From NCBI RefSeq assembly GCF_901000735.1, contig NC_081544.1:13430630-13494629 (forward strand): 64,000 nt of DNA, read 5' to 3'. The DNA is from Corylus avellana (lineage: Eukaryota > Streptophyta > Magnoliopsida > Fagales > Betulaceae). Shown here in pieces: positions 59,901 to 62,798 of this stretch. Positions within the stretch are counted from its first letter, which is position 1. Each line of letters begins with the position of its first letter. A model generated the notes under the pieces. It searched no databases, was not told the DNA's origin, and was given only the letters and a program-made list of their open reading frames with translations. The translations under genes were made by a program, and so were the position numbers.

Positions 59901-62798
59901 CTTGGCTAGCTCCTTTAGTGATTAATTTATCTGATTTTCTTTTTCATTTCTCTCCCTCCTAGGCGCTCTCTGTTTATACTTCCCGTGTATGTGGGTTGCG
60001 CCCCTTTGCGCTTTTTATATCATCATTACTTATCAAAAAAAAGAAAAATCAAGTGTGAGTCAAATACTCAATAGGTAAATACATCACACAATAAATGCAG
60101 TTGAAAACATCATATGTTCCAAAACATCAACCAATAAGAATATTCGTACGCATCGTAAAATCATTTTCTTATTAATTCAATATCATGTTGGCCAACACAC
60201 ATTTACGCCCTGTGTGCAAGGGTTGGCAATCACAAGGATATTGGTTCCAATCCTGTGGCCACAGGTGGAACTGCGTCAAGGATATGAAAATCACTCAATA
60301 AACTATGGTGCACTCAAGTGAGCCATTCCCGGCGGACCATACAAGATGGTTACCTCCGTCCCTTTAGCTTTCGTACCATCGCTCATTCAGTCATAAGGCC
60401 ATTAAGTATATTAAAACATTTCATACATTCAAACATTCATTCCCACTCTTTTCTTTCTTTCATTCATTCTTTCTTTCTTTCTTTTCCTTTCTTTCCTTTC
60501 TTTCTTTTTCATCAAGTAACATAACATACTTGTAACATTTTCATAACATAGCGGAAGGAGTCATATAAAATCATTTCATACAAAATCATATAATTTTGGA
60601 TACATTAAAAGGGGCTATCAAAGAAAGGCTAACATTGTATTTTGTTTCCTTTGAAACAACTTTAAGAAAACATAACATTAACATCAGGAAGAAATCAAAG
60701 AAGTGATCGTATCTACTTACCTTACTCCTTAGCTTCCACAGTTCAACACTCTTCACTTAGTCTAAGCAAATAATCACAATAATTACTCTTGTTAACACTC
60801 GTAAACCATTCATTCTTTCCCATTGTTTTATCCTAAACATTGCCTTTCATACTAAAGGCAGATCTGATTTCTCCTCTTAAAACATTTATTTCATATCTCA
60901 AATTCAATTATTTCCTTTGAATGATCATGCTATGCATGAATGCTCAAATACTACACATGTAATATGGCAAATACATCTATTTTCATGCTCTCTAGAGTGT
61001 AGATGTTAACACTACATATTACTAGTATTGATAGGGTCCTTAGCTCACCCTAAAGTTTCCTAGACAGATTTGTACTTGGGTAGAAATATAGGTTCTTAAG
61101 GCTTCAAAGTTCAACTAGTGTGTGTGCATGTGTGTGTGCTGTGATTCCAGCAACATGTTAGCAAAGATTACTTCGCTGTAAATCCTACAAGTGACCAAAA
61201 ATTACATGATTTGAATTATTAGGAAGGTAACTCAAAGAGGATTTTACTCTAGGGTCCAACTATAACAAAATATCTTTCCAAAAAGGCCCAACGGTCACCT
61301 TTCTTGGTGACTACGGTGCTGCAGGAAATTCAGCATCAACCTAGTCTTAAGGTTTGCTCCTTATAATGCGATGCAACACACTTAACAACTCATACACATG
61401 TTTTGTTGATGTCCCATACTTAAGAAAATCATGTAATCATGCTTTACAACTATATTCATGTCTTTTAGGAGAAAGAAATCAGATCTAACACGTTAGTGTT
61501 GGCAGCAAGTATAGGAAGATTAAACACCACCCATTTAATGCACTTATCAATGTATTGCTAGATTTTCTTTGTACTATTCATAAAACTAACACTATTCATC
61601 CATTATAGGGATTAATAGAACCCATACCTAACAAAATCCAGCTGTCTTAGGAGAAAAACGAAGAGGTAGATTCTGCTCTCTTGGAAAACAATCTGTTTGG
61701 TGCAGGAAATTAGCTTCTTGCATTGATTTTGGAATATTTAAGACATAAGGGGTCAATAAAACATGAAGGAAGAACTTTTCTTAAGGTTTGATAAAAAGAA
61801 TTGAAGAAAACATTGAAATACTTGCAAAAGGAACTAGGCAGAAATTGCAGCTTCTAGAACAGCATTGACATCACTGATTTGGCTTCAAGGTTTTTGCTTG
61901 GAGGAATAGAGGAAGAGAGAGAGATTTGAATTTTGAAAACTAACGTAGGGTGTGTTGGGGCTGTAATTGACGGCTGAAAGGTGTGACTTTTAGGGTTTTA
62001 AAGGTGAAATATATAAGCTGCAGGAGGAATATAAACTGACGGCTGCAGGGGGATTTTAGGGTTTTAGTGCAACTAGGGTTTTAGGGCAGCACTAAAACTC
62101 ACGTGTGTTTTTAATTTCTTGAGCTAAGGTTGCTGAAAAATAATGTAGAGTACTTGGAATAAAACTGGCAGCAATAAACATCAAGTTTCCTTTCCAAACT
62201 AAACTTCTTTTCTTTTTGAAATAACTTGAGAAACAACTCCTACAAAATAGAGATTTATTTAGGCTTAAAATTAGGACTTGTTTTAGCAAGAAAACTTTCA
62301 TTTTTGGGGGAAAACAACAGCTGGCCAGATTTTCTTTGGACCTAGCCTTCAACTATATTAACTTTCTTGCCCTTTCTGGGTCTTTTTCACCCCTCTAACA
62401 TACCCCTCTATTAAACCCTCGAAAATTAGAGACGATTAAAAACAAATAGCTATCAAACAATAAAACAAATATAAACAAGCAATCATCATAAAATTTACCC
62501 TAGAAGGTCTAGGGTATTACAATTTAAGCATGGTTTATTGTCCAATGGAGAGACTTTGATATGGAATAAAATTCTTGAGATGGCTTCATTCTCTTCTCTC
62601 TCTTGGATTCTCTCTTTTTAGTCTCTTTCTCTAAGCTTTGTTCTCAAGTGAGTTTGTTCTGCATCAATATGCATGCACAGAGAACACATATTAATGGTGT
62701 TATCTATAATGTTTTATTGTTTGTGCAGAATGTTAAGGCATATCTGAGGCGTGGAACAGCTAGAGAATCTCTTCTCCGTTATAAAGAGGCTGCTGAAG
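2324..62798 (+). CDS. OM64: OM64 (mitochondrial outer-membrane 64 kDa protein), whole gene, 12 exons seen, 3' end outside window
   Basis: The spliced product (578 codons plus one base) matches plant OM64/Toc64-V in order and content: membrane anchor, amidase-like domain, linker and three TPR repeats. It resembles Arabidopsis OM64 more than chloroplast Toc64 at the N terminus (SNPKLW then a hydrophobic stretch) and around the amidase motifs. In the family, OM64 sits in the mitochondrial outer membrane and its TPR domain docks cytosolic Hsp70/Hsp90 carrying preproteins. All introns are GT-AG and phases agree at every junction: exon coding lengths are 248, 153, 125, 126, 183, 145, 169, 135, 201, 128, 52 and 70. 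The last exon, about 27 residues by family length (near 603), must lie past 64000. The gene is inflated by transposons in introns 4, 6, 7, 9 and 11. Exons 8 and 9 occur twice in the assembly. Function is by homology; the exon structure is read directly. Confidence 0.93.
3044..3196 (+). CDS. OM64: OM64 exon 2 (amidase-like domain, lysine motif)
   Basis: The acceptor CAG ends at 3043 and the donor GTAAGC starts at 3197. It encodes residues 83-134, with [19 protein letters not shown] and MDEFAFG. Lys125 of the GKT motif corresponds to the catalytic lysine of amidase-signature enzymes and is retained. Confidence 0.93.
3289..3413 (+). CDS. OM64: OM64 exon 3 (amidase-like domain, serine-rich motif)
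   Basis: The acceptor is TCTCAG before 3289 and the donor GTATGT at 3414. It encodes residues 134-175, including [11 protein letters not shown] and [20 protein letters not shown]. Ser158 of GGSSS aligns with the cis-serine of the amidase-signature family and is retained. Confidence 0.93.
3414..4496 (+). other. OM64 intron 3, no recognised element
   Basis: This is AT-rich intron sequence of about 1.1 kb. I see no coding region, terminal repeat or transposon end in it. It ends in a pyrimidine-rich tract and TTGTAG before exon 4. Confidence 0.7.
4497..4622 (+). CDS. OM64: OM64 exon 4 (ancestral nucleophile position is Cys)
   Basis: The acceptor TTGTAG ends at 4496 and the donor GTATGG starts at 4623. 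It encodes residues 176-217: [20 protein letters not shown], then [14 protein letters not shown]. Active amidases read DTGGS here. The serine nucleophile position, 24 residues after the cis-serine, is Cys182 (TGT at 4519-4521). As I recall, Arabidopsis OM64 has Gly there and the protein is regarded as catalytically dead. Confidence 0.93.
5872..9888 (+). mobile_element. LINE-1, 5'-truncated LINE inserted in LINE-0
   Basis: TSD AGATGTTTGGAGTAG lies at 5857-5871 and 9889-9903, with poly-A just before the second copy. Its own parts are 5872-8244 and 8701-9888. In order: endonuclease remnant (GVYGPN, GGDFN, RIDQFL, 5984-6355), linker and reverse transcriptase (6365-8067, with [25 protein letters not shown] and FADDTLIFC), then the C-terminal region with a CCHC finger ([16 protein letters not shown]) and [13 protein letters not shown] tail after 8701. 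Several frameshifts and stops make it inactive, although the FADD active site survives. Confidence 0.9.
8245..8700 (+). mobile_element. LINE-2, 456-bp LINE 3' end inserted in LINE-1
   Basis: TSD AAGTACCACTTG is at 8233-8244, and AGTACCACTTG resumes at 8701-8711 after poly-A. The insert starts in the zinc-finger region ([20 protein letters not shown]), continues with [19 protein letters not shown] and ends in the family 3' UTR and ACTTATC plus poly-A. It closely matches the 3' ends at 48100-48475 and 59590-60046. Confidence 0.92.
10406..10576 (-). mobile_element. 171-bp LINE 3' tail, minus strand
   Basis: A T-run and CGATAAGTAAT open it on the + strand, the complement of the family tail. Flanks TGCAGGATGTGAGTT at 10391-10405 and 10577-10591 are an exact 15-bp TSD. 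Only 3' UTR and the last ORF2 codons are present. Confidence 0.9.
10678..10909. mobile_element. MITE with terminal inverted repeats
   Basis: The left end reads ATGTTTGGGATTGCGTTA and the right end, reverse complemented, ATGTTTGAGATTGCGTTA, an 18-base inverted repeat with one mismatch. The interior is A/T-rich with AAAAGCTTT-like pairs that could fold further. Flanks CTCATTG and CTCAATTG suggest a roughly 8-bp TSD, hence perhaps hAT, but this is imperfect. Confidence 0.7.
11067..11249 (+). CDS. OM64: OM64 exon 5
   Basis: The acceptor TTTCAG ends at 11066. Of three possible donors, GTAAGT at 11250 is chosen because only it restores the frame into exon 6 ([14 protein letters not shown]). It encodes [20 protein letters not shown], then [12 protein letters not shown] and [11 protein letters not shown], all family-like. 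The preceding intron 4 is 6.4 kb, filled by nested LINEs. Confidence 0.92.
11474..11618 (+). CDS. OM64: OM64 exon 6
   Basis: The acceptor GTACAG ends at 11473 and the donor GTATTC starts at 11619. In the spliced frame it encodes [20 protein letters not shown] and [15 protein letters not shown], matching the middle of the amidase-like domain. A longer reading frame across the region is in a different frame and is not the gene. Confidence 0.92.
11619..12316 (+). other. OM64 intron 6, left part, nothing recognised
   Basis: This is AT-rich single-copy-looking intron with no coding or terminal-repeat signal. Confidence 0.55.
12317..12891 (+). mobile_element. TRIM-type miniature LTR retrotransposon
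   Basis: Two direct repeats begin TGTTGAGTAT and end in ACA: 12317-12496 (180 bp) and 12704-12891 (188 bp). The first is followed by AGTGGTACTAAAGCC (12497-12511), resembling a Met-tRNA primer site, and the second is preceded by purine-rich AAGGGGCAGAT. The 207-bp interior codes for nothing. The LTRs are clearly diverged, so the element is old. The 5-bp flanks (AATCA, TTTTA) do not match, so the TSD is lost or the ends come from recombination. Confidence 0.85.
12892..13615 (+). other. OM64 intron 6, possible LTR-derived stretch
   Basis: The stretch 12955-13080 has repeated TTAGGAGTCTTA phrases and a transcribed-LTR look, but no matching partner repeat was found. Nothing else is recognised. 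Confidence 0.3.
13616..13737. mobile_element. short solo LTR
   Basis: It begins TGTTGGAAGTCCCA and ends TAATAACA, typical of short plant LTRs. ACATT occurs at 13611-13615 and 13735-13739, which would be a 5-bp TSD if the LTR ended at 13734. There is no second copy, so it is read as solo. Confidence 0.55.
13844..15143 (+). mobile_element. 5'-truncated LINE with 15-bp TSD
   Basis: TSD GAAAAGCTTTTGCTT lies at 13829-13843 and 15144-15158. The insert starts inside the reverse transcriptase (VRF.VLVNG), with the active site decayed to FANN instead of FADD (about 14044-14055). The thumb region is [20 protein letters not shown], and after an internal deletion near 14805 the tail has [12 protein letters not shown]. 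The tail is A-rich, not pure poly-A (ATAAATAAAAACAAG). It is inactive. Confidence 0.88.
15474..15696 (-). mobile_element. Copia LTR, left copy
   Basis: The sequence from TGTTAGGATATCG to about ATTCTAAGA adjoins Copia RNase H sequence on its right. Part of it (from ATTATTCTTGCCC to CTCACCCATAC) recurs at 18153-18240, supporting an LTR pair. The element is on the minus strand. Confidence 0.65.
15697..15920 (-). pseudogene. Copia RNase H remnant
   Basis: The complement encodes a decayed Copia pol C terminus: [18 protein letters not shown] and a following SGDQLAN-like segment in mixed frames. It is cut at 15920 by the poly-T of a LINE. Confidence 0.75.
15921..17640 (-). mobile_element. minus-strand LINE with inverted 5' segment
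   Basis: Poly-T plus GATAAGTAAT at 15921 is the complement of the family tail. Minus-strand frames give the zinc-finger region ([19 protein letters not shown], 16050-16412) and the region after the RT active site ([25 protein letters not shown], 17033-17440). From about 17453 to 17640 the same LINE continues on the plus strand ([12 protein letters not shown], then [10 protein letters not shown]). This is a head-to-head arrangement as made by twin priming. About 95 bp are present in both orientations. No TSD was found, and Copia sequence between RT and RNase H is missing, suggesting a target deletion. Confidence 0.8.
17641..17715 (-). pseudogene. Copia reverse transcriptase remnant
   Basis: The complement resembles the Copia stretch after YVDD (IVI-GND, then a LKQFL-like part) in a damaged frame. 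It lies between two LINE insertions. Confidence 0.5.
17716..18152 (-). mobile_element. minus-strand LINE 3' end
   Basis: T-run and GATAAGTAAT at 17716-17732, then the complement of the LINE tail with [20 protein letters not shown] and a zinc-finger-side end near 18150. It closely resembles the 3' end of LINE-1 (9480-9888). A TSD is not visible. Confidence 0.8.
18153..18260 (-). mobile_element. Copia LTR, right copy, partial
   Basis: It shares TTTCTAC/TTACAGAAGCTTTG, CTGGGACAGCTCACCCATAC and neighbours with 15514-15600. It is truncated on the left by the LINE and fades out on the right. Confidence 0.55.
18261..18856 (+). other. OM64 intron 6, right end, nothing recognised
   Basis: This is intron-like sequence with a pyrimidine-rich end before the exon 7 acceptor. 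Confidence 0.5.
18857..19025 (+). CDS. OM64: OM64 exon 7
   Basis: The acceptor TTTCAG ends at 18856 and the donor GTATCC starts at 19026. It encodes [20 protein letters not shown] and [15 protein letters not shown] and ends in phase 0. It lies 7.2 kb after exon 6, the intron being filled by a TRIM, LINEs and a Copia relic. Confidence 0.93.
19344..22944 (-). mobile_element. Copia retrotransposon relic, minus strand
   Basis: Read on the complement: a protease-like DYGAPDHM (about 22750), gag-pre-integrase ([10 protein letters not shown], 22190-22495), integrase core ([27 protein letters not shown], 21640-22047), reverse transcriptase ([23 protein letters not shown], 20398-20640) and RNase H (19344-19690). 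The 3' LTR probably starts at 19354 (complement TGTTAGAGTG after AAGGGGAAAG, a polypurine tract) and runs left. Stops and frameshifts are many. No right-hand LTR was found. A diverged 238-bp tandem duplication sits in the region after the integrase core. Confidence 0.85.
21335..21805. repeat. diverged tandem duplication, period 238 bp
   Basis: The sequence around AAATACTTTTGGAGGTAAGG at 21492 recurs at 21730, and the neighbourhood aligns over about 230 bp with substitutions and small indels. It lies within the Copia relic, downstream of the integrase core. Confidence 0.8.
22950..24262 (+). mobile_element. deleted Copia element with LTRs, TSD and TA...TA ends
   Basis: 5' LTR 22950-23194 and 3' LTR 24027-24262 both begin TATTAG and end CTCATA. 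CTATT at 22945-22949 and 24263-24267 is a 5-bp TSD. TGGTATTAGAGCC at 23195 is a Met-tRNA primer site, and GTGGGGGCA precedes the 3' LTR as polypurine tract. Inside, a gag start at 23249 ([15 protein letters not shown]) is joined by a large deletion, near 23340, to pol C-terminal sequence. This shows [31 protein letters not shown] and [11 protein letters not shown], i.e. RNase H. The element is inserted beside the older minus-strand Copia. Confidence 0.9.
24290..24615. repeat. degenerate minisatellite rich in GAACTGGCCAAAA-type units
   Basis: Phrases such as GAACTGGCCAAA, GAACCGGCCGAAAT, AACCGGCTTGAAA and GTTGACCAAAAACAGTG recur about every 25-45 bases with much variation. No coding meaning is supported. 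Confidence 0.65.
25005..25869 (+). mobile_element. 5'-truncated LINE 3' end
   Basis: Broken frames resemble the C-terminal ORF2 ([49 protein letters not shown]) and end in ACTTATAAAAAATAATAATAATA plus poly-A at 25840-25869. It is strongly decayed, and no TSD could be read. Confidence 0.75.
25870..27002 (+). other. OM64 intron 7, right part, nothing recognised
   Basis: It contains a C-run near 26245-26262 and short GT/TA microsatellites near 26650-26692. There is no coding or terminal-repeat evidence. Confidence 0.5.
27191..27375. mobile_element. MITE-like long inverted repeat, copy 1
   Basis: The left end AGCTATAAACTAGTTTGTAG pairs with the reverse complement of the right end, AGCTACAAACTGGTTTGTAG, and both continue CTAATTCATAC. 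The interior pairs GCATGTGAGAAG with CTTCTCACATGC, so the whole 185 bp can fold as a hairpin. Same element at 35730-35914. Confidence 0.8.
27411..27454. repeat. TA then GA microsatellite
   Basis: (TA)10 followed by (GA)12 in intron 7. The same compound repeat is at about 35950-35993 in copy 2. Confidence 0.9.
27600..27734 (+). CDS. OM64: OM64 exon 8, first copy
   Basis: This is a 135-nt, phase 0-0 exon between TTTCAG and GTAACT. It encodes [18 protein letters not shown] and [14 protein letters not shown], the end of the amidase-like fold. An identical copy is at 36139-36273. Confidence 0.93.
27826..28026 (+). CDS. OM64: OM64 exon 9, first copy
   Basis: This is a 201-nt, phase 0-0 exon between GGCAG and GTATGT. 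It encodes [35 protein letters not shown] and the linker to LLKEK, where TPR1 begins. Lys493 here is the first carboxylate-clamp residue by alignment with Hop TPR1. A same-sequence copy is at 36366-36566. Confidence 0.93.
28467..29430. mobile_element. PIF/Harbinger-like non-autonomous element, copy 1
   Basis: Inverted ends GAGCATTCCCAG and CTGGGAATGCTC are flanked by TTA at 28464-28466 and 29431-29433. Three-base TTA target duplications are the PIF/Harbinger signature. Inner parts (CCCTAAGTTTA and TAAACTTAGGG) also pair. It contains a 38-bp near-palindrome at 29273-29310 (GCTACAGTGGAACCC and its complement), which may itself be a nested element. No transposase. Confidence 0.8.
29560..29716. 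mobile_element. Mutator-like MITE, copy 1
   Basis: The 157-bp element has about 46-bp inverted ends (GAGAAATGCTACT and AGTAGCATTTCTC outermost). Flanks ATAAATAAA (29551-29559) and ATACATAAA (29717-29725) are a 9-base duplication with one mismatch, as for Mutator-type elements. Confidence 0.78.
29996..32003 (+). pseudogene. LINE ORF1, copy 1
   Basis: The start [20 protein letters not shown] is chosen as the first Met after the 5' UTR. An N-terminal block (to about residue 130) ends in [20 protein letters not shown]; a [11 protein letters not shown] motif follows, then a low-complexity Ser/Gly-rich middle. Frame breaks near 31490-31600 move the C terminus to another frame ([36 protein letters not shown]). 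In L1 elements ORF1 is an RNA-binding chaperone; I do not recognise a zinc knuckle here. The stop at 32001-32003 overlaps the ORF2 start. Confidence 0.8.
31993..34795 (+). pseudogene. LINE ORF2 (endonuclease-reverse transcriptase), copy 1
   Basis: It starts [14 protein letters not shown] at 31993. APE-type endonuclease motifs follow: [48 protein letters not shown]. Reverse transcriptase follows: [67 protein letters not shown]. The active site reads FTDD, with Thr for the usual Ala. A one-base loss near 32279 and stops at 32639, 32922 and 33276 disable it; the latter two stops are shared with copy 2. Confidence 0.88.
34816..35443 (+). mobile_element. LINE 5' end cut by scaffold gap
   Basis: A 5' UTR-like segment (with GA repeats and GGCGGCGCTAGGCGC) leads to an open frame from 34952: [19 protein letters not shown], then [20 protein letters not shown] and [11 protein letters not shown]. 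It is a different subfamily from the neighbouring LINE ORF1, closer to LINE-0. It has no stop up to the gap at 35444. It sits inside copy 1's LINE 3' end, so it is probably a nested insertion, possibly young. Confidence 0.78.
35444..35543. other. scaffold gap, 100 N
   Basis: Exactly 100 N, the usual placeholder for a gap of unknown size. The right contig starts with sequence already present at 27003. Confidence 0.99.
35730..35914. mobile_element. MITE-like long inverted repeat, copy 2
   Basis: Same hairpin-forming element as 27191-27375, in the duplicated segment. Confidence 0.8.
36139..36273 (+). CDS. OM64: OM64 exon 8, second copy in assembly
   Basis: This copy encodes the same residues as 27600-27734 with the same splice sites. 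It follows a 100-N gap and lies in a 7.1-kb near-identical repeat, so it is more likely the other haplotype than a real second exon. If real, copies 8-9 plus 8-9 would stay in frame and add 112 residues. Confidence 0.75.
36366..36566 (+). CDS. OM64: OM64 exon 9, second copy in assembly
   Basis: It encodes the same residues as 27826-28026, with GCCAG instead of GGCAG at the acceptor. The flanking intron differs by scattered substitutions and small indels, as expected of alleles or a young duplication. Confidence 0.75.
37007..37992. mobile_element. PIF/Harbinger-like non-autonomous element, copy 2
   Basis: Same ends and TTA flanks (37004-37006, 37993-37995). It differs from copy 1 by a longer T-run, about 15 extra bases before the palindrome, and a 5-base ACAAT-type insertion in the palindrome (about 37833-37875). 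Confidence 0.8.
38122..38278. mobile_element. Mutator-like MITE, copy 2
   Basis: Same element and flanks as 29560-29716, in copy 2 of the duplicated segment. Confidence 0.78.
38558..40565 (+). pseudogene. LINE ORF1, copy 2
   Basis: Same layout and same frame breaks as copy 1 (29996-32003), with about a dozen amino-acid differences. The stop at 40563-40565 overlaps the ORF2 ATG at 40555. Confidence 0.8.
40555..43299 (+). pseudogene. LINE ORF2, copy 2
   Basis: The endonuclease (40555-41487) is open where copy 1 has a frameshift. It ends at the TAG shared with copy 1, and the RT is broken again near 41786-41870. The RT active site is FADDTLIFC, but [11 protein letters not shown] has Asn for Asp in motif A. 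After the deletion the C terminus has [10 protein letters not shown], a stop, then [18 protein letters not shown] and a broken tail. Inactive. Confidence 0.88.
43399..44170 (+). other. OM64 intron 9, right end, nothing recognised
   Basis: AT-rich intron after the LINE TSD, ending in a T-rich tract and TTGTTGCAG. Confidence 0.6.
44171..44298 (+). CDS. OM64: OM64 exon 10 (TPR1 and start of TPR2)
   Basis: The acceptor TTGCAG ends at 44170 and the donor GTATGC starts at 44299. It encodes [20 protein letters not shown] then [20 protein letters not shown]. Asn497 (GN) and Asn528 (CNR) are carboxylate-clamp positions and are retained, so binding of the EEVD tails of Hsp70/Hsp90 is expected from family knowledge. 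Confidence 0.93.
44389..44440 (+). CDS. OM64: OM64 exon 11 (TPR2)
   Basis: This is a short 52-nt exon between TATGTAG and GTGAGT. Joined to exon 10 it reads [18 protein letters not shown], the second helix of TPR2. It is too short to be found as an open frame and was located by homology and phase. Confidence 0.92.
44769..45124 (+). mobile_element. 5' LTR of a small LTR element in intron 11
   Basis: About 356 bp ending CATCA, followed after AC by TTGGTATCAG (45127-45136), a Met-tRNA primer site. The left part recurs at 46522-46707 and the right part at about 62522-62666, so the 3' LTR is split by a later insertion. Left flank ATATA and right flank ATATG (62667) are a near-match TSD. Confidence 0.75.
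45125..46521 (+). mobile_element. interior of the small LTR element, no pol
   Basis: Apart from an hAT insertion, the interior is about 560 bp of C-rich, Pro/Thr/His-coding sequence with short frames and no recognisable gag or pol. It is read as a non-autonomous element. Confidence 0.55.
45369..46200. mobile_element. hAT-like element with TAGGG(C/T)TGGC ends
   Basis: Starts TAGGGCTGGCAA and ends GCCAACCCTA. Flanks CGCCACGA (45361-45368) and CACCACGG (46201-46208) match at 6 of 8. Subterminal ACGGGTCGTGT and GGGTACCCG motifs repeat in both orientations, as in hAT elements. No transposase. Inserted in the small LTR element. Confidence 0.75.
46522..46707 (+). mobile_element. left part of the split 3' LTR
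   Basis: It matches 44769-44955 (TTTAGGTTTTTAATT, GTTATGTTAGGCAAGAAAAT). The LTR resumes at 62522. Confidence 0.75.
46708..47023. mobile_element. left end of a 2.8-kb LTR-like element
   Basis: Starts TGTAACACCC, the complement of the end GGGTATTACA at 62512-62521 except for one base. Flanks ACTTA (46703-46707) and ATTTA (62522-62526) differ by one base. It continues at 60056 after the LINE material. There is no internal coding region, so a solo LTR is the likely reading. Confidence 0.65.
47024..48475 (+). mobile_element. 5'-truncated LINE, 3' end lost in gap
   Basis: Open from 47094 to the gap without a stop: [87 protein letters not shown]. It closely matches 58555-59955. The 5' junction has a 21-base near-tandem repeat (47031-47051, 47052-47073). 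The left target AATCAAGTG (47015-47023) matches the sequence after the poly-A at 60047-60055. Confidence 0.85.
48476..48575. other. scaffold gap, 100 N
   Basis: Exactly 100 N, interrupting the 3' end of a LINE. Confidence 0.99.
48576..49016. mobile_element. right end of a second hAT-like element
   Basis: It ends GTTTTGCCAGCCCTA, matching the right end of 45369-46200, with the same ACGGGTCGTGT and GGGTACCCATGAGTCG motifs at 48890-48990. The left end is lost in the gap. Confidence 0.7.
49017..50435 (+). mobile_element. internal 3' region of a Ty3/gypsy-like element
   Basis: Non-coding sequence with phrases seen in Athila/Tat-type elements between pol and the 3' LTR: GCGCTTGTGGGAGGCA, GAGGACAATGTGTGATTTAAGTCTGGGGG. 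It ends in the purine-rich AAGTTTGGGGGTG before an LTR. No pol is present in this contig. Confidence 0.55.
50436..51712 (+). mobile_element. 3' LTR of the gypsy-like element
   Basis: Begins TGATGTGTGCCAAATATTGC after a polypurine tract and ends near TTCACAACA. It contains TATAAATAG (50850) as a promoter-like site and CCCTGTGGGATCGACC near the end, a phrase common near the end of plant gypsy LTRs. A GAGCGC-rich stretch lies at 50620-50790. It directly abuts satellite repeats. Confidence 0.65.
51713..54493. repeat. satellite array, about nine units of about 312 bp
   Basis: CAAGATCGCCTC-like anchors stand at 51724, 52030, 52340, 52656, 52967, 53282, 53596, 53910 and 54222, giving spacings of 306, 310, 316, 311, 315, 314, 314 and 312. 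Units share GGACCAAAGCCCATGGGCC, GAAATGCTCTTGTAGCGGTA and CGATAACTTTTTTCTGGAAG. Units differ by perhaps 10-20%. The array runs into the gap, so its size is unknown. Minus-strand frames open across units are an effect of the repeat. Confidence 0.9.
54494..54593. other. scaffold gap, 100 N
   Basis: Exactly 100 N between the satellite array and a LINE ORF1. Confidence 0.99.
54594..56293 (+). pseudogene. LINE ORF1, partial
   Basis: The contig begins inside ORF1 ([20 protein letters not shown], then TMRLSSKA). Main open part 55056-55907 ([53 protein letters not shown]). C terminus 55932-56189 ([20 protein letters not shown]). The end VDHEA plus stop is at about 56279-56296. The ORF2 start codon is ACG here, a loss of ATG. 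Confidence 0.8.
56284..59962 (+). pseudogene. LINE ORF2, nearly complete but broken
   Basis: Endonuclease [44 protein letters not shown], stop in GGQFTW at 56833, [20 protein letters not shown] 26-bp LINE tail insertion at 57126 breaks the linker. The RT is open for 538 codons (57748-59364): [39 protein letters not shown] intact; QQGDPLS has Gln for the usual Arg. After a frameshift near 59364 the C terminus continues to 59962 with the finger [18 protein letters not shown] and ends DFLFHFSPS. Confidence 0.9.
57126..57151 (+). mobile_element. 26-bp LINE tail insertion
   Basis: The 12 bases TCTTTACTTATC plus poly-A interrupt ORF2. AATAAACT at 57118-57125 and 57152-57159 is the TSD. The parallel positions 32823-32833 and 41387-41397 of the other LINE copies lack it. 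Confidence 0.85.
60056..62521. mobile_element. right part of the 2.8-kb LTR-like element
   Basis: Non-coding, A/T-rich, ending CCTAGAAGGTCTAGGGTATTACA. A pyrimidine tract of CTTT repeats lies at 60447-60508. There is no open frame of note; weak minus-strand frames have no family match. It continues 46708-47023. Confidence 0.6.
62522..62666 (+). mobile_element. right part of the split 3' LTR
   Basis: It matches 44956-45124: GTCCAATGGAGAGACT, ATATGGAATAAAATT, and the end CTGCATCA against CTACATCA. It lies only 62 bp before OM64 exon 12. Confidence 0.75.
62729..62798 (+). CDS. OM64: OM64 exon 12 (TPR3 start)
   Basis: The acceptor TGTGCAG ends at 62728 and the donor GTAAGA starts at 62799. It encodes [20 protein letters not shown] then AAE. 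Lys558 and Arg562 complete the five-residue clamp (Lys493, Asn497, Asn528, Lys558, Arg562). Exon 13 is not in the window. Confidence 0.92.

Larger units (their letters stand above)
54594..60046 (+). mobile_element. LINE, 5' end lost in gap, complete 3' end
   Basis: ORF1, ORF2, 3' UTR, ACTTATC and A-rich tail to 60046, followed by AATCAAGTG. Same family as the LINE at 38456. Stops and a frameshift near 59364 disable it, but long stretches are open, so it is relatively young. Confidence 0.9.

Noticed and set aside
60318..60524. 68-codon frame rich in Phe and Ser
   Set aside because: Produced by a CTTT pyrimidine tract in non-coding LTR-like sequence.
46708..62521. A full-length 15.8-kb LTR retrotransposon
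   Set aside because: No second LTR, primer site or pol between the ends; the interior is LINE, satellite and gaps. A split solo LTR fits better.
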